DNA from: Streptomyces collinus Tu 365 | Lineage (GTDB): Bacteria > Actinomycetota > Actinomycetes > Streptomycetales > Streptomycetaceae | Reading direction: 5' to 3' | Assembly: GCF_000444875.1 (NCBI RefSeq) | Contig: NC_021985.1 | Location: 4,980,170 to 5,044,169 of the forward strand | DNA length: 64,000 bases | Part shown: in pieces, positions 1-8,230 of the stretch | How the letters are laid out: each line of letters opens with the position of its first letter | How positions within the stretch are numbered: the first letter of the stretch is position 1 | Made by a program: the position numbers and the translations under genes | The notes under the pieces: model-generated | Databases searched by the model: none | Seen by the model: only the letters and a program-made list of their open reading frames with translations | What the model was told of the DNA's origin: nothing

Positions 1-488
1 CCCTGTGGGCGCTCAGCTACTACCCCCACCCCTACCGCTTCCTGCCCGAGCGCACCCGCCACTACCTGGTCCGCAGGGTCCTCGGCCCGCTCGGCGCCTG
101 GTGGCTGCGCGACCGCTTCGAGGGCAGGGTGCAGGTCCAGGAGGTGGACCGGGTGCTGGCCGCCGAGGCACGGGACGGCAGCCCCGTCCTGACCGTCCGC
201 ACCCACGCGGGCGGCACCGAGCGGCTCTGCGCCGACCATGTCGTCGCGGCCACCGGCTACCGGGTGGACATCGCGGCGATGGACTTCCTCGGCCACGGAC
301 TGCGCACCCGGCTCGCCGTCAGCCGGGGCACGCCCCGGCTGGGCGCCGGTTACGTCTCCTCCGTCCCCGGCCTGTACTTCACCGGCCTTCCGGCGGCCTC
401 CTCGTACGGTCCGGTGATGCGCTTCGTGTGCGGCACCGAGTTCGCCTCGCCCCGGCTGGCCGGGCATCTGGCGGCCGCCCACGGCTGA
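1..488 (+). CDS. FAD/NAD(P)-binding oxidoreductase, C-terminal part
   Basis: This is an open frame entering from the left edge and ending at TGA 486-488, so only about the last 161 residues are visible. It contains VVAATGYRVDI, the ATG-type motif of flavin monooxygenases and pyridine nucleotide-disulfide oxidoreductases. That is followed by VPGLYFTGLPAASSYGPVMRF, a typical C-terminal FAD-contact segment. The Rossmann GxGxxG part would lie left of the window, so the substrate cannot be inferred. A GC-rich hairpin follows at 524-553. The family call is fairly secure; the exact function is unknown. Confidence 0.7.
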   Translation, partial: LWALSYYPHPYRFLPERTRHYLVRRVLGPLGAWWLRDRFEGRVQVQEVDRVLAAEARDGSPVLTVRTHAGGTERLCADHVVAATGYRVDIAAMDFLGHGLRTRLAVSRGTPRLGAGYVSSVPGLYFTGLPAASSYGPVMRFVCGTEFASPRLAGHLAAAHG

Positions 489-523
489 GCCCGGGGGCGC
501 CTCCGGCGGCTCCCCGGCCGTCC

Positions 524-553
524 GCCGCCCGCCGCCACGGGGCGGCGGGCGGC
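524..553 (+). terminator. GC-rich hairpin terminator
   Basis: A perfect 13-bp stem (GCCGCCCGCCGCC at 524-536, its complement at 541-553) with an ACGG loop begins 36 bases after the oxidoreductase stop codon. It has no U-tract, as is usual for Streptomyces terminators. Confidence 0.55.
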
Positions 554-684
554 CGGAGGTCGTCGCCCGGGCGCGGACGACAGGACCATCGGGCGGGCGA
601 CGGGCACCACTTGGGTCCGGGCAGCACACAAGTCCGGCCGCAGCGCGGTGAGTCGGCGGGGCGTGGGGTCCGTATTCTCTGATC

Positions 685-1497
685 ATGGCCGTACCCCCCG
701 CATACGCACTGATCGCCACCGACCTGGACGGGACGCTGCTGCGTGCTGACGACACCGTCTCCGACCGGTCGCTGGCCGCGCTCGCACGGGCGGCGCGGGC
801 CGGCGCCCGGCACCTGGTGGTGACGGGCCGGCCGGCTCCCCGGGTGCGGCCCCTGCTGGACGCGCTCGGCTGTACGGGGCTCGCGGTGTGCGGGCAGGGC
901 GCGCAGGTGTACGACGCCGGGACGGACCGCATGCTGTGGTCGGTCCGGCTGGACCGGGAACTGGCCGAGACCGCGCTCGGCAAGATCGAGGCCGAGGTGG
1001 GGCAGGTCTACGCGGCCGTCGACCAGGACGGTGTGGACGGGCTCACCCTGATCGAACCGGGGTACCTGATGCCGCACCCGACCCTGCCCGCGGTACGGGT
1101 GGGCCGGCGCGACGACCTGTGGCGCGAGCCCATCAGCAAGGTGCTGCTGCGCCACCAGACGCTGTCCGACGACGCGTTGGCGTCGATCGCGCGGTCGGCG
1201 GTGGGCTCGCTCGCGACGGTCACGATGTCGGGGCCGGGGACGGTGGAGCTCCAGCCGTGCGGTGTGACCAAGGCGACGGGTCTCGCGCTGGCCGCGGACC
1301 ACCTGGGGCTCGCCGCCGACCGGGCCCTGGCCTTCGGCGACATGCCCAACGACATCCCCATGTTCGGCTGGGCCGGGCACGGGGTGGCCATGGCCAACGC
1401 CCATCCCGAGCTGAAGGCGGTGGCCGACGAGGTCACCACGTCGAACGAGGACGACGGCATCGCCGTCGTCCTCGAAAGACTGTTCCCGGCCGGCTGA
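685..1497 (+). CDS. Cof-type HAD family hydrolase
   Basis: A 270-residue protein with the HAD nucleophile motif DLDGTLL (Asp13, Asp15) near the N-terminus and the acidic motif IV GDMPNDIPMF near residue 215. The long insert between them fits a C2-type cap. Family members are cytoplasmic Mg-dependent phosphatases acting on sugar phosphates, flavin phosphates or pyridoxal phosphate; the substrate cannot be read from sequence. It is 187 bases downstream of the oxidoreductase behind a terminator, so it is probably a separate transcript. Length is normal for the family. The ATG at 685 is the only good start. Confidence 0.85.
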   Translation: MAVPPAYALIATDLDGTLLRADDTVSDRSLAALARAARAGARHLVVTGRPAPRVRPLLDALGCTGLAVCGQGAQVYDAGTDRMLWSVRLDRELAETALGKIEAEVGQVYAAVDQDGVDGLTLIEPGYLMPHPTLPAVRVGRRDDLWREPISKVLLRHQTLSDDALASIARSAVGSLATVTMSGPGTVELQPCGVTKATGLALAADHLGLAADRALAFGDMPNDIPMFGWAGHGVAMANAHPELKAVADEVTTSNEDDGIAVVLERLFPAG

Positions 1498-1532
1498 CCG
1501 GGACCTCAGTGGTGATCGGTCACCGGAGCCCG

Positions 1533-2012
1533 TCAGTAGGCGCCGAAGACGTTGTCGATCGACCCGTAGCGCTTGGCCGCGTAGTTGCAGGCGGCCGTGA
1601 TGTTGGCGACCGGGTCGTAGATGTTGAAGGACGTTCCGGCCACGTGGTACGCGTTGAACGTCGGGTCGATGACCTGGAGCAGGCCCTTGGACGGGATGCC
1701 CGCAGCGGCGTTGGAGTCCCACAGGTTGATGGCGTTCGGGTTGCCGGACGACTCACGGATCACGTTGCGGTAGATGCCGTTGTAGGTGCCCGGGATGGCC
1801 TTCTCCTTCATGATCGCGAGGGATTCGCGGATCCAGCCGTCGAGGTTGTTCGGGTACCCGGCCGGGGTGGTGGAGACGGTCGTGGCGGCGGGGGTGGCGG
1901 CGGAGGCGCTGGTCGCGCCGATGAGGGGGAGCGCGAGAACGGCGGCACCGGTACCGGCGACGGCGAGCGTGCGGAAGAGACGGTTGGTACGGCGCTGGGC
2001 GGCAGCAGGCAT
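1533..2012 (-). CDS. Secreted lytic transglycosylase (SLT domain)
   Basis: About 159 residues. The start chosen is the ATG at 2012, MPAAAQRRTN. It is followed by arginines and a hydrophobic stretch ending ATSASA, a Sec signal peptide. The mature part has RESSGNPNAINLWDSNA, where the Glu of RESSGN is the expected catalytic acid of the goose-lysozyme/SLT fold. Later come SKGLLQVIDPTF and aromatic residues of the substrate groove. It should cleave peptidoglycan glycan strands outside the cell. The long leader carries a c-di-AMP riboswitch, which fits the known use of ydaO riboswitches before Streptomyces cell-wall hydrolase genes. A longer frame to 2096 would read through the leader and is not preferred. 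Confidence 0.85.
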   Translation of the reverse strand: MPAAAQRRTNRLFRTLAVAGTGAAVLALPLIGATSASAATPAATTVSTTPAGYPNNLDGWIRESLAIMKEKAIPGTYNGIYRNVIRESSGNPNAINLWDSNAAAGIPSKGLLQVIDPTFNAYHVAGTSFNIYDPVANITAACNYAAKRYGSIDNVFGAY

Positions 2013-2089
2013 GGCGAAGATCCTCTCCGTCGCCTGCGAGGTGAGCTGTCGGGTTCGGGCGGGGAGGTGCCCGGCCGTGCCCCTGGGGG

Positions 2090-2225
2090 GAGGCACGACT
2101 TCACCCCTAGCCGTTCCGGCGCGACATGTGCCGTCCGGTCCGGCGACTTACCTGGGTCCCCCGCTCCTGCCCTACGAATGAGTCCGTCGATGGGTGATGC
2201 CAGGCGCGGCAGGATTCGGCGTTCG
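2090..2225 (-). ncRNA. c-di-AMP (ydaO/yuaA) riboswitch
   Basis: On the minus strand the leader of the transglycosylase gene contains GCCGAATCCTGCC near 2208-2220, GGGCAGGAGCGGGGGACCCA near 2152-2171 and CTAGGGGTGAAG near 2099-2110. These resemble the conserved blocks of the ydaO class: paired Gln/CUGCC arms, the GGAGCGGGGGAACC core and the terminal GGGGTGAA. It sits 80-210 bases upstream of the start codon. In Streptomyces this riboswitch class controls resuscitation factors and cell-wall hydrolases; high c-di-AMP turns expression off. Boundaries are approximate. Confidence 0.8.
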
Positions 2226-2731
2226 CCTGACAGGCCCGGAAGCTATGCGAGAGCACATGTCCGGAACAAGCGTCGGATTCACATAAAGCGCTAGTTGACC
2301 TTGATCTGTGCCTTATGGGGTGCTTGATCCTTTGCGGTTGCCAACCCTCAACTGGCCGCTGCGGCAAGGGCGCACCGCCGGTGGCGCGATCGTTCGGGTG
2401 CGATGGCCGCCGTGACCCAACTCACGAAATGACAAAGCGTACCAAATCAGACATGGGGGATTCGGGATATTTGCTGGTCATGGCACGAAAGGAGTAATCC
2501 TCCCTCCGTATGGGTCGCAACAAAATGGACTAATACGTACTAAGTCCGTGTATCTCGTTTCTTATCCGATGATCGAAAACATACCGGCCGTGATCCGATA
2601 CCGCCCGGGCTGGACCGGTGGGCGCTATCGGTGATCGAAACAGGACCGGATACGCTGACTTGAGTGATGGCAGCGACCTATCGACAAACCGCGTAATCGC
2701 GCAGCAGACACCAGCAGACAGGAGACCCCTC
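2226..2731. other. Intergenic region between divergent genes
   Basis: This holds the upstream part of the riboswitch transcript for the minus-strand transglycosylase and the promoter region of the plus-strand polyprenyl synthase. It is clearly richer in A and T than its neighbours, especially 2400-2620. Short open frames here have no coding character. The only clear signal is the ribosome site AGGAGA at 2720-2725 before the GTG at 2732. Confidence 0.5.
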
Positions 2732-3742
2732 GTGACCGTCGTCGGGCCGTTCGGGCTGAGCGTGCGGGACCAGGCTCTGGAAGCCGATGTCCAAGCCGGA
2801 TTGGCGGCTGTCGAGGAAGGCTTGCTCGAAGCCACCAAGAGCGAGGTCCCGTTCATCACGGAGGCCGCGCAGCACCTTGTCAGGGCCGGCGGGAAGCGGT
2901 TCCGGCCGCTGCTCGTGATGCTCGCGGCGCAGTTCGGCGACCGGCACGCGCCCGGCATCGTGCCGTCGGCCGTGGTCGTGGAGCTGACCCACCTGGCGAC
3001 GCTGTACCACGACGACGTCATGGACGAGGCGGCCGTGCGCCGCGGCGTGGACAGCGCCAACACGCGCTGGGGCAACTCCGTCGCGGTCCTGACCGGCGAC
3101 TTCCTGTTCGCCCGCGCCTCCCAGATCCTCGCCGACCTCGGCCCCGAGGCGGTCCGGGTGCAGGCCCTCGCGTTCGAGCGGCTGGTCACGGGCCAGATCC
3201 TGGAGACCGCGGGCCCCTCGGACGGGCGTGACCCGGTCGAGCACTACCTGGACGTGCTGGGCGGCAAGACGGGCTCGCTGGTCGCGGTCTCCTGCCGCTT
3301 CGGCGCGATGATGTCCGGCGCCGACGAGACGGTCGTCGACGTGCTCACCCAGTACGGCGAGCGGCTCGGCGTCGCCTTCCAGCTCGCGGACGACGTCCTG
3401 GACATCGCCTCCGACTCCCACGAGTCCGGCAAGACGCCCGGGACCGACCTGCGCGAGGGCATCCCGACGCTGCCCGTGCTCCGGCTGCGCGAGCGGGCCG
3501 CCCGGCTGGGGCTGCCCGAGGACGCCGCGCTGTGCGAGCTGCTGGACTCCGACCTCAGCGACGACGCCCGGCTCGCCGAGGCGCTCGCCGCGCTCCGCGC
3601 GCACCCCGCGCTCGAACAGGCCCGCCGGGACACCGTCCGGTACGCCGAGGAGGCGCGCGCCGCGCTGGCCCCGCTGCGTGAGTGCGAAGCCAAGGCGGCC
3701 CTCCTGGAGCTGTGCGACGCGGTCGTGCACCGGGCAGGCTGA
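2732..3742 (+). CDS. Polyprenyl diphosphate synthase
   Basis: A 336-residue trans-prenyltransferase. The first aspartate-rich motif is YHDDVMDE and the second is QLADDVLDI; GGKRFRPLL before the first is the IPP-binding region. It condenses isopentenyl diphosphate units onto an allylic diphosphate, and in this lineage probably makes the menaquinone side chain. That is an inference from family and taxonomy; the product chain length is not readable here. The open frame extends to an ATG at 2618, but GTG 2732 is preferred because AGGAGA lies 6 bases upstream and the extension has no homology-like character. A long hairpin follows the stop. Confidence 0.85.
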   Translation: MTVVGPFGLSVRDQALEADVQAGLAAVEEGLLEATKSEVPFITEAAQHLVRAGGKRFRPLLVMLAAQFGDRHAPGIVPSAVVVELTHLATLYHDDVMDEAAVRRGVDSANTRWGNSVAVLTGDFLFARASQILADLGPEAVRVQALAFERLVTGQILETAGPSDGRDPVEHYLDVLGGKTGSLVAVSCRFGAMMSGADETVVDVLTQYGERLGVAFQLADDVLDIASDSHESGKTPGTDLREGIPTLPVLRLRERAARLGLPEDAALCELLDSDLSDDARLAEALAALRAHPALEQARRDTVRYAEEARAALAPLRECEAKAALLELCDAVVHRAG

Positions 3743-3757
3743 GCCCCCCGTACCCGC

Positions 3758-3815
3758 CGCGAGGGCGGTGCCTCCCGCTCGACCCCTACGGGTCGGGGAA
3801 GGCACCGCCCTCGCG
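3758..3815 (+). terminator. Hairpin terminator after polyprenyl synthase
   Basis: A 16-bp perfect stem: CGCGAGGGCGGTGCCT at 3758-3773 pairs with 3800-3815, with a further imperfect inner stem. It starts 15 bases after the stop codon. Confidence 0.65.
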
Positions 3816-3985
3816 TGTCATACCGCAGTCGTACACGAGTTGGCTCCGTGGTCTGACGATTCCTCACGGCCGATTTGGTCAGATGGGAACCACGGAAATC
3901 ACCACTCCTCACCGATTCGGGTGAGAATGGCGGCTCAGGTGGACCAGCGTGGACAGCCGCCGCCGACGACGGAGGTAAGGCACTG

Positions 3986-5260
3986 ATGGCACCGTACGAA
4001 TCCGACGACACGACGGGCACCGCGCAGGACGACGACCTGCGCACGGGGCGCCGCAAGGCCGCCCGGTACGTGGTCCCGGTCGCGGTGGTGGGGGTGGCGG
4101 CGGTCACGATCGGGCTCGTCCCGGCGCTCGCCGACTCCGGTGACCCCGACCTGCCGAAGATCACCGCCCAGCAGCTCATCGACAAGATCGCCAAGTCGGA
4201 CGTGCAGCGGCTGTCCGGCACCGTGAAGATCACCACCGACCTCGGTCTGCCGAACCTCGGCGGCCTGGAGAGCAGCCTGGCGTCCGGCGCGGCCGGGCGC
4301 GGCGGCGGTTCCTCCGCCGACCCCAAGGGCAAGCTCACCGAGCTGGTCTCCGGCACGCACACCCTGCGGGTCGCGGCCGACGGCCCGGACCGGCAGAAGC
4401 TGTCGCTGCTGGAGAGCGGCGCCGAGTACAGCCTCATCCACGACGGCAAGGACGTCTGGGGCTACGACAGCAAGAGCAACGAGGTCTACCACGGCACCGC
4501 CGCCGACGCCGGCAAGGAGCATCGCGCCGAGCAGCCCGCCACGCCGAAGGACTTCGCCGACGAGGCCCTGAAGTCGGTCGACGACACCACGTCCGTGACC
4601 GTCGACGGCACCGCGCACGTCGCCGGGCGCGACGCCTACAAGCTGCTGATCAAGCCCAAGCAGTCCGGCACCACCGTCGGCGCGATCAGCATCGCGGTGG
4701 ACGCCGAGACGGGCCAGCCGCTGAAGTTCACCCTGACCCCGAGGAGCGGCGGCGCCGCCGTGCTCGACGCGGGCTTCACCCAGGTCTCCTTCGACCGGCC
4801 GGCCGCCTCCACCTTCGACTTCACCCCGCCCAAGGGCGCGAAGGTCACCGAGGGCAAGGCCGGCGACAAGGCCGGGCACGGGATGTTCGGCGAGTTCGGC
4901 CACGGCTGGTCGTCCGACGGCAAGGGCGCGGACGGCAAGGGCGCCCACGGCAAGCCGGATCTCGCGAGGCCCGGCAAGGGCTTCGGCACGGGCACGCAGG
5001 GCGCCACCGTCCTCGGCAAGGGCTGGACGTCCATCGCCACCTTCGACACCGGCGCCAAGGGCGGCCTGCCGACCGGCTCCTCCGGCGGCGCCCTCGGCGG
5101 CTTCCTGGGCTCGCTCGGCGACCACGTCTCGGGCAAGTTCGGCAAGGGCACGGTCTTCTCCACCCGCCTGGTCAACGCCCTGATCACCGACGACGGCAAG
5201 GTATACGCCGGAGCGGTCACCAAGGACATGCTGGTGAAGGCGGCCGACGCGGGGAAGTGA
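3986..5260 (+). CDS. LolA-like / DUF2092 membrane-anchored protein
   Basis: 424 residues. The start is ATG 3986, with GGAGGTAAGG 6 bases upstream; the frame upstream of it is not needed. There is a cytoplasmic N-terminus, then one hydrophobic segment (about residues 28-48, VVPVAVVGVAAVTIGLVPAL), then an exported domain of the LolA/LppX-like half-barrel type used to carry lipids. The C-terminal third is rich in Gly and Lys (repeats of GKGADGKGAHGK type) and probably flexible. The stop is followed within 60 bases by an ABC exporter ATPase in the same direction, so the three genes may form one envelope-export operon. The specific ligand is unknown. Confidence 0.7.
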   Translation: MAPYESDDTTGTAQDDDLRTGRRKAARYVVPVAVVGVAAVTIGLVPALADSGDPDLPKITAQQLIDKIAKSDVQRLSGTVKITTDLGLPNLGGLESSLASGAAGRGGGSSADPKGKLTELVSGTHTLRVAADGPDRQKLSLLESGAEYSLIHDGKDVWGYDSKSNEVYHGTAADAGKEHRAEQPATPKDFADEALKSVDDTTSVTVDGTAHVAGRDAYKLLIKPKQSGTTVGAISIAVDAETGQPLKFTLTPRSGGAAVLDAGFTQVSFDRPAASTFDFTPPKGAKVTEGKAGDKAGHGMFGEFGHGWSSDGKGADGKGAHGKPDLARPGKGFGTGTQGATVLGKGWTSIATFDTGAKGGLPTGSSGGALGGFLGSLGDHVSGKFGKGTVFSTRLVNALITDDGKVYAGAVTKDMLVKAADAGK

Positions 5261-5315
5261 TCCCGCACCGGGGGGAAGCGGCCCTTCGCGGGCACGACGA
5301 GTCGAGGGGGAGCCG

Positions 5316-6290
5316 ATGGACGAACCGTCCGCCGCACGGCGCGAGCCGGAGGAGGGGCCGGCGCCTGTCATCGCCACGCGCGGCCTCACCAAGCGCTACC
5401 GGGGCGGACAGCTCGCCGTCGACGGTCTCGACCTGACCGTCCCGGCGGGCAGCGTCTTCGGCTTCCTCGGACCCAACGGCTCCGGCAAGACGACCACCAT
5501 CCGCATGCTGATGGGCCTGATCGAGCCGACCTCGGGTACGGCCCGGGTCCTGGGCCGCCCCATGCCCAGGGCCGGCCGTGCGGTCCTGCCGCACGTCGGC
5601 GCGCTGATCGAGGGCCCGGCCCTGTACGGCTTCCTGTCCGGCCGGGACAACCTGCTGCGCTACGACGCCGCCGACCCGACCGCCGACCCGCGCACCCGGC
5701 GCGCGCGGGCCGCGGCCGCCCTGGACCGGGTGGGCCTCACGGCCGCCGCCGGCAAGAAGGCGCGGGCGTACTCGCTCGGCATGAAGCAGCGCCTGGGCCT
5801 GGCCGCCGCCCTGCTCCGGCCGCGCCGGCTGCTGGTCCTGGACGAGCCGACCAACGGACTCGACCCGCAGGGCATGCGCGAGATCAGGACCCTGATCAGG
5901 GAACTGGCCTCCGACGGCACGACCGTGCTCCTCTCCTCCCACCTCCTCGACGAGATCGAGCAGGTGTGCACGCACGCGGCGGTGATGACCCAGGGCCGCC
6001 TGGTCACGCAGGGCGCGGTCGCCGACCTGGCGGCCGGTGCGCGCGGCCGGCTGGTGGTGACCACCCCGGACCCCGGTGAGGCGGCCCGGGTGCTGAAGGA
6101 GCAGGGCGTCGCCGATGTGATCACGGACGGCGACCGGGTGACCGGTGAACCGCCCGAGCGTGACCTCGCCGAGGTGACCGCCGCGCTGGTCACGGCGGGC
6201 GTCCGGGTGCGCGGTCTGATGCTCGAACGCGCCTCACTGGAGGACGCGTTCGTGGCACTGACGGGGGAGGGTTTCGATGTCGCGGGCTGA
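5316..6290 (+). CDS. ABC transporter ATP-binding protein
   Basis: 324 residues. Walker A is GPNGSGKTT, the signature is YSLGMKQRLGLA, Walker B is LLVLDEPTNGLD and the switch histidine lies in LSSHLLDE. The C-terminal 100 residues match the accessory domain of DrrA/CcmA-like exporters. It energises the permease encoded next, whose start codon overlaps this gene by 14 bases, a sign of translational coupling. The upstream LolA-like gene may supply the extracytoplasmic partner. Confidence 0.92.
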   Translation: MDEPSAARREPEEGPAPVIATRGLTKRYRGGQLAVDGLDLTVPAGSVFGFLGPNGSGKTTTIRMLMGLIEPTSGTARVLGRPMPRAGRAVLPHVGALIEGPALYGFLSGRDNLLRYDAADPTADPRTRRARAAAALDRVGLTAAAGKKARAYSLGMKQRLGLAAALLRPRRLLVLDEPTNGLDPQGMREIRTLIRELASDGTTVLLSSHLLDEIEQVCTHAAVMTQGRLVTQGAVADLAAGARGRLVVTTPDPGEAARVLKEQGVADVITDGDRVTGEPPERDLAEVTAALVTAGVRVRGLMLERASLEDAFVALTGEGFDVAG

Positions 6291-7185
6291 GGCCCTGCGG
6301 GGCGTGGCGGCACAGGACGGCGCGGCGCCGGCCGTGCGTCGGCCCCGCCCCCTGTGGACCTTCGGGCTGCTGCGCAGCGAGCTGGTCACCACGCTCCGGC
6401 GCTGGCGCACGCTCGCGCTGCTCGGGGTGCTGGCGGCGGTGCCGGTGCTGGTCGGGATCGCGGTGAAGCTGGAGACGCGCGGCGGCTCGTCGGCCGGTCC
6501 GGACGGCGGCGGGGGACCGGCGTTCCTCGCGCAGATCACCAACAACGGCCTCTTCCTGGTGTTCACGGCGCTGGCCGCGACCCTGCCGTTCTTCCTGCCC
6601 ATGGCGGTCGGCGTGGTCGCGGGCGACGCGATCGCGGGCGAGGCGGGCGGCGGCACCCTGCGCTATCTGCTCGTCGCCCCGGCGGGCCGTACCCGGCTGC
6701 TGCTCACCAAGTACACGACGGTCATGGCCTTCTGCGTCCTGGCCACCCTGGTCGTGGCCGTCTCCGCGCTGGCCGCCGGGGCGCTGCTGTTCCCGCTCGG
6801 CGACCTCACGACCATCTCCGGCACGCAGATCTCCTTCGCCGAGGGCCTCGGCCGGGCGCTGCTGATCGCCCTCGTGGTCGCCGCCTCGCTGGTGGGCGTG
6901 GCCGCCCTCGGCCTGTTCGTGTCGACCCTGACCAACAGCGGCATCGCGGCGATGGCGACGACCGTCGGACTGCTCATCACGGTCCAGATCCTGGACCAGA
7001 TCCCCCAGTTGCACGCCGTGCAGCCGTACCTCTTCCCGCACTACTGGCTGTCCTTCGCCGACCTGATGCGCGACCCCGTCTACTGGGACGGCCTGGTGCG
7101 CAACCTCGGCCTCCAGGTGCTGTACGCGGCCGTGTTCGGCTCGGCGGCCTGGGCGCGGTTCACGACGAAGGACATCAGCGTCTAG
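6277..7185 (+). CDS. ABC transporter permease (ABC-2 type)
   Basis: 302 residues with about six hydrophobic segments (for example LALLGVLAAVPVLVGIAV, LPFFLPMAVGVVAGDAIAG, AALGLFVSTLTNSGIAAMATT), typical of ABC-2 exporters. The motif GEAGGGTLRYLLVAPAGRTRLL after the second segment is the usual cytoplasmic coupling helix. It begins inside the ATPase gene (ATG 6277). Its TAG stop at 7183-7185 lies inside the left inverted repeat of the palindromic element at 7182-7361, so that element may be acting as its terminator or may have inserted exactly at the gene end. Confidence 0.88.
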   Translation: MSRAEALRGVAAQDGAAPAVRRPRPLWTFGLLRSELVTTLRRWRTLALLGVLAAVPVLVGIAVKLETRGGSSAGPDGGGGPAFLAQITNNGLFLVFTALAATLPFFLPMAVGVVAGDAIAGEAGGGTLRYLLVAPAGRTRLLLTKYTTVMAFCVLATLVVAVSALAAGALLFPLGDLTTISGTQISFAEGLGRALLIALVVAASLVGVAALGLFVSTLTNSGIAAMATTVGLLITVQILDQIPQLHAVQPYLFPHYWLSFADLMRDPVYWDGLVRNLGLQVLYAAVFGSAAWARFTTKDISV

Positions 7186-7361
7186 GGCCTGTTGCGAAAG
7201 TGGCCTCGTCGCCCGAAGGGCGGCCGGGCGGCGTCCGGTGCGTGCTCTCGGCGTGCCGCCCGGAAGTCCTCGTACTGGGCGTACTCGGGCTTTCGGGCGG
7301 TGCGGCGAGAGTGCGTGCCGGGCGTCGCACGGCAGAGGACCACTTTCGCAGCAGGCCCTAG
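7182..7361. repeat. MITE-like palindromic element
   Basis: Terminal inverted repeats of 22 bases with one mismatch (CTAGGGCCTGTTGCGAAAGTGG at 7182-7203 against 7340-7361 read backwards) enclose an interior that is itself an imperfect palindrome. CGTGCTCTCGGCGTGCCGCC on one side mirrors CGCACTCTCGCCGCACCGCC on the other. There is no coding capacity. The shape fits a miniature inverted-repeat element or a very long bidirectional terminator. CTAG occurs at both tips. Confidence 0.6.
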
Positions 7362-7366
7362 CGGGC

Positions 7367-7954
7367 TCAGGCGTCCTGGTGGGGGAAGCGGGCGAGCGGT
7401 GCCTCGCGGGCGAAGAAGGTCTTGGCGCGGGCCAGCGCCTCGGTGTCCCTGGCGACGTCCCCGGGTGCGCTGCCGTTGCCCAGCAGCACCCCGCCGAAGC
7501 GCATCCCCAGGTAGGCGGCGGAGTTGTTGAGCGTGCCCACCAGCGGGTCGGCGACCGAGGGCTCCCGGTCCGCGAGCGCGGCGACGCCCCACAGGGTGTG
7601 CCCGGCCATCCCGGCCCGGAAGTCCAGGCCCGGGGTGCGCAGCCAGCCCGACCAGTGGTCGAGGTAGCGCTTGGTGAGGCTGGACACCGAGTACCAGTAC
7701 AGCGGCGAGGCGATCACCAGGTCGGTCGCCGCGAGCGTCTCGTCCAGCAGCAGACCGGAGGCGGTGTCCGAGGACGGGCGCACGCGGTCGCTGTCGTGCC
7801 GCAGGTCCTCGAAGTCGGGCAGCGGATGGGCGGCGAGGCGGATCCAGCGCTGTTCGACGTCCGCGGGCAGTTGTTCGGCGGCCTCGCGGGCCAGCAGTTC
7901 GGTGTTGCCGTCGAGGCGGGCGCTGCCCAGGACGAACAGGAAGCGGCGGCTCAT
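7367..7954 (-). CDS. NAD(P)H-dependent FMN reductase, flavodoxin fold
   Basis: 195 residues beginning MSRRFLFVLGSARLDGNTE, where GSARxxGNT is the FMN phosphate loop of flavodoxin-like NADPH oxidoreductases (Pfam Flavodoxin_2/FMN_red). The second flavin contact is SPLYWYSVSSLTKRYLDHW. It should be a soluble two-electron reductase for quinones or flavins. The start is ATG 7954; longer in-frame extension upstream crosses a palindromic operator and is unlikely. A perfect inverted repeat lies 40 bases upstream. Confidence 0.82.
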   Translation of the reverse strand: MSRRFLFVLGSARLDGNTELLAREAAEQLPADVEQRWIRLAAHPLPDFEDLRHDSDRVRPSSDTASGLLLDETLAATDLVIASPLYWYSVSSLTKRYLDHWSGWLRTPGLDFRAGMAGHTLWGVAALADREPSVADPLVGTLNNSAAYLGMRFGGVLLGNGSAPGDVARDTEALARAKTFFAREAPLARFPHQDA

Positions 7955-7993
7955 GGGACCCCCAGAGTGAGCGATGTCGTACCGCGAATGCAA

Positions 7994-8016
7994 GCGTATG
8001 CATCTTATGCATACGC
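7994..8016. promoter_or_regulatory. Candidate operator, perfect inverted repeat
   Basis: GCGTATGCAT at 7994-8003 and its exact complement at 8007-8016 are separated by 3 bases. This lies 40 bases upstream of the minus-strand flavin reductase start. The geometry suits a dimeric repressor (MarR, TetR or HxlR type), but no regulator gene is adjacent. Confidence 0.5.
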
Positions 8017-8230
8017 AAGCAGTTTTTCTCAAGGGGTTTCCGGGGCTCTCAAGGGGTTCGCGGCGTCTCGGAGAATCCGAGGAGTCCCGAGGAGGTCTCG
8101 GAACGGGTTCCGGGGGTAGGGCTGGTGCGAGGCTGTGACGTCGTGGTGACGCGTGAGCCGGGCCGAACCGACACACTGGTCAGCAGGACGCGTACGACCG
8201 GATCGTGACGCCGGGGGAGTGAGGGAACCG

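Noticed and set aside
2315-2497. 60-residue plus-strand open frame upstream of the polyprenyl synthase
   Set aside because: No ribosome site, odd composition, and lies in a divergent promoter region.
3935-5392. 485-residue antisense frame over the LolA-like gene
   Set aside because: Low-complexity Gly/Val/Arg product; no ribosome site; shadow frame.
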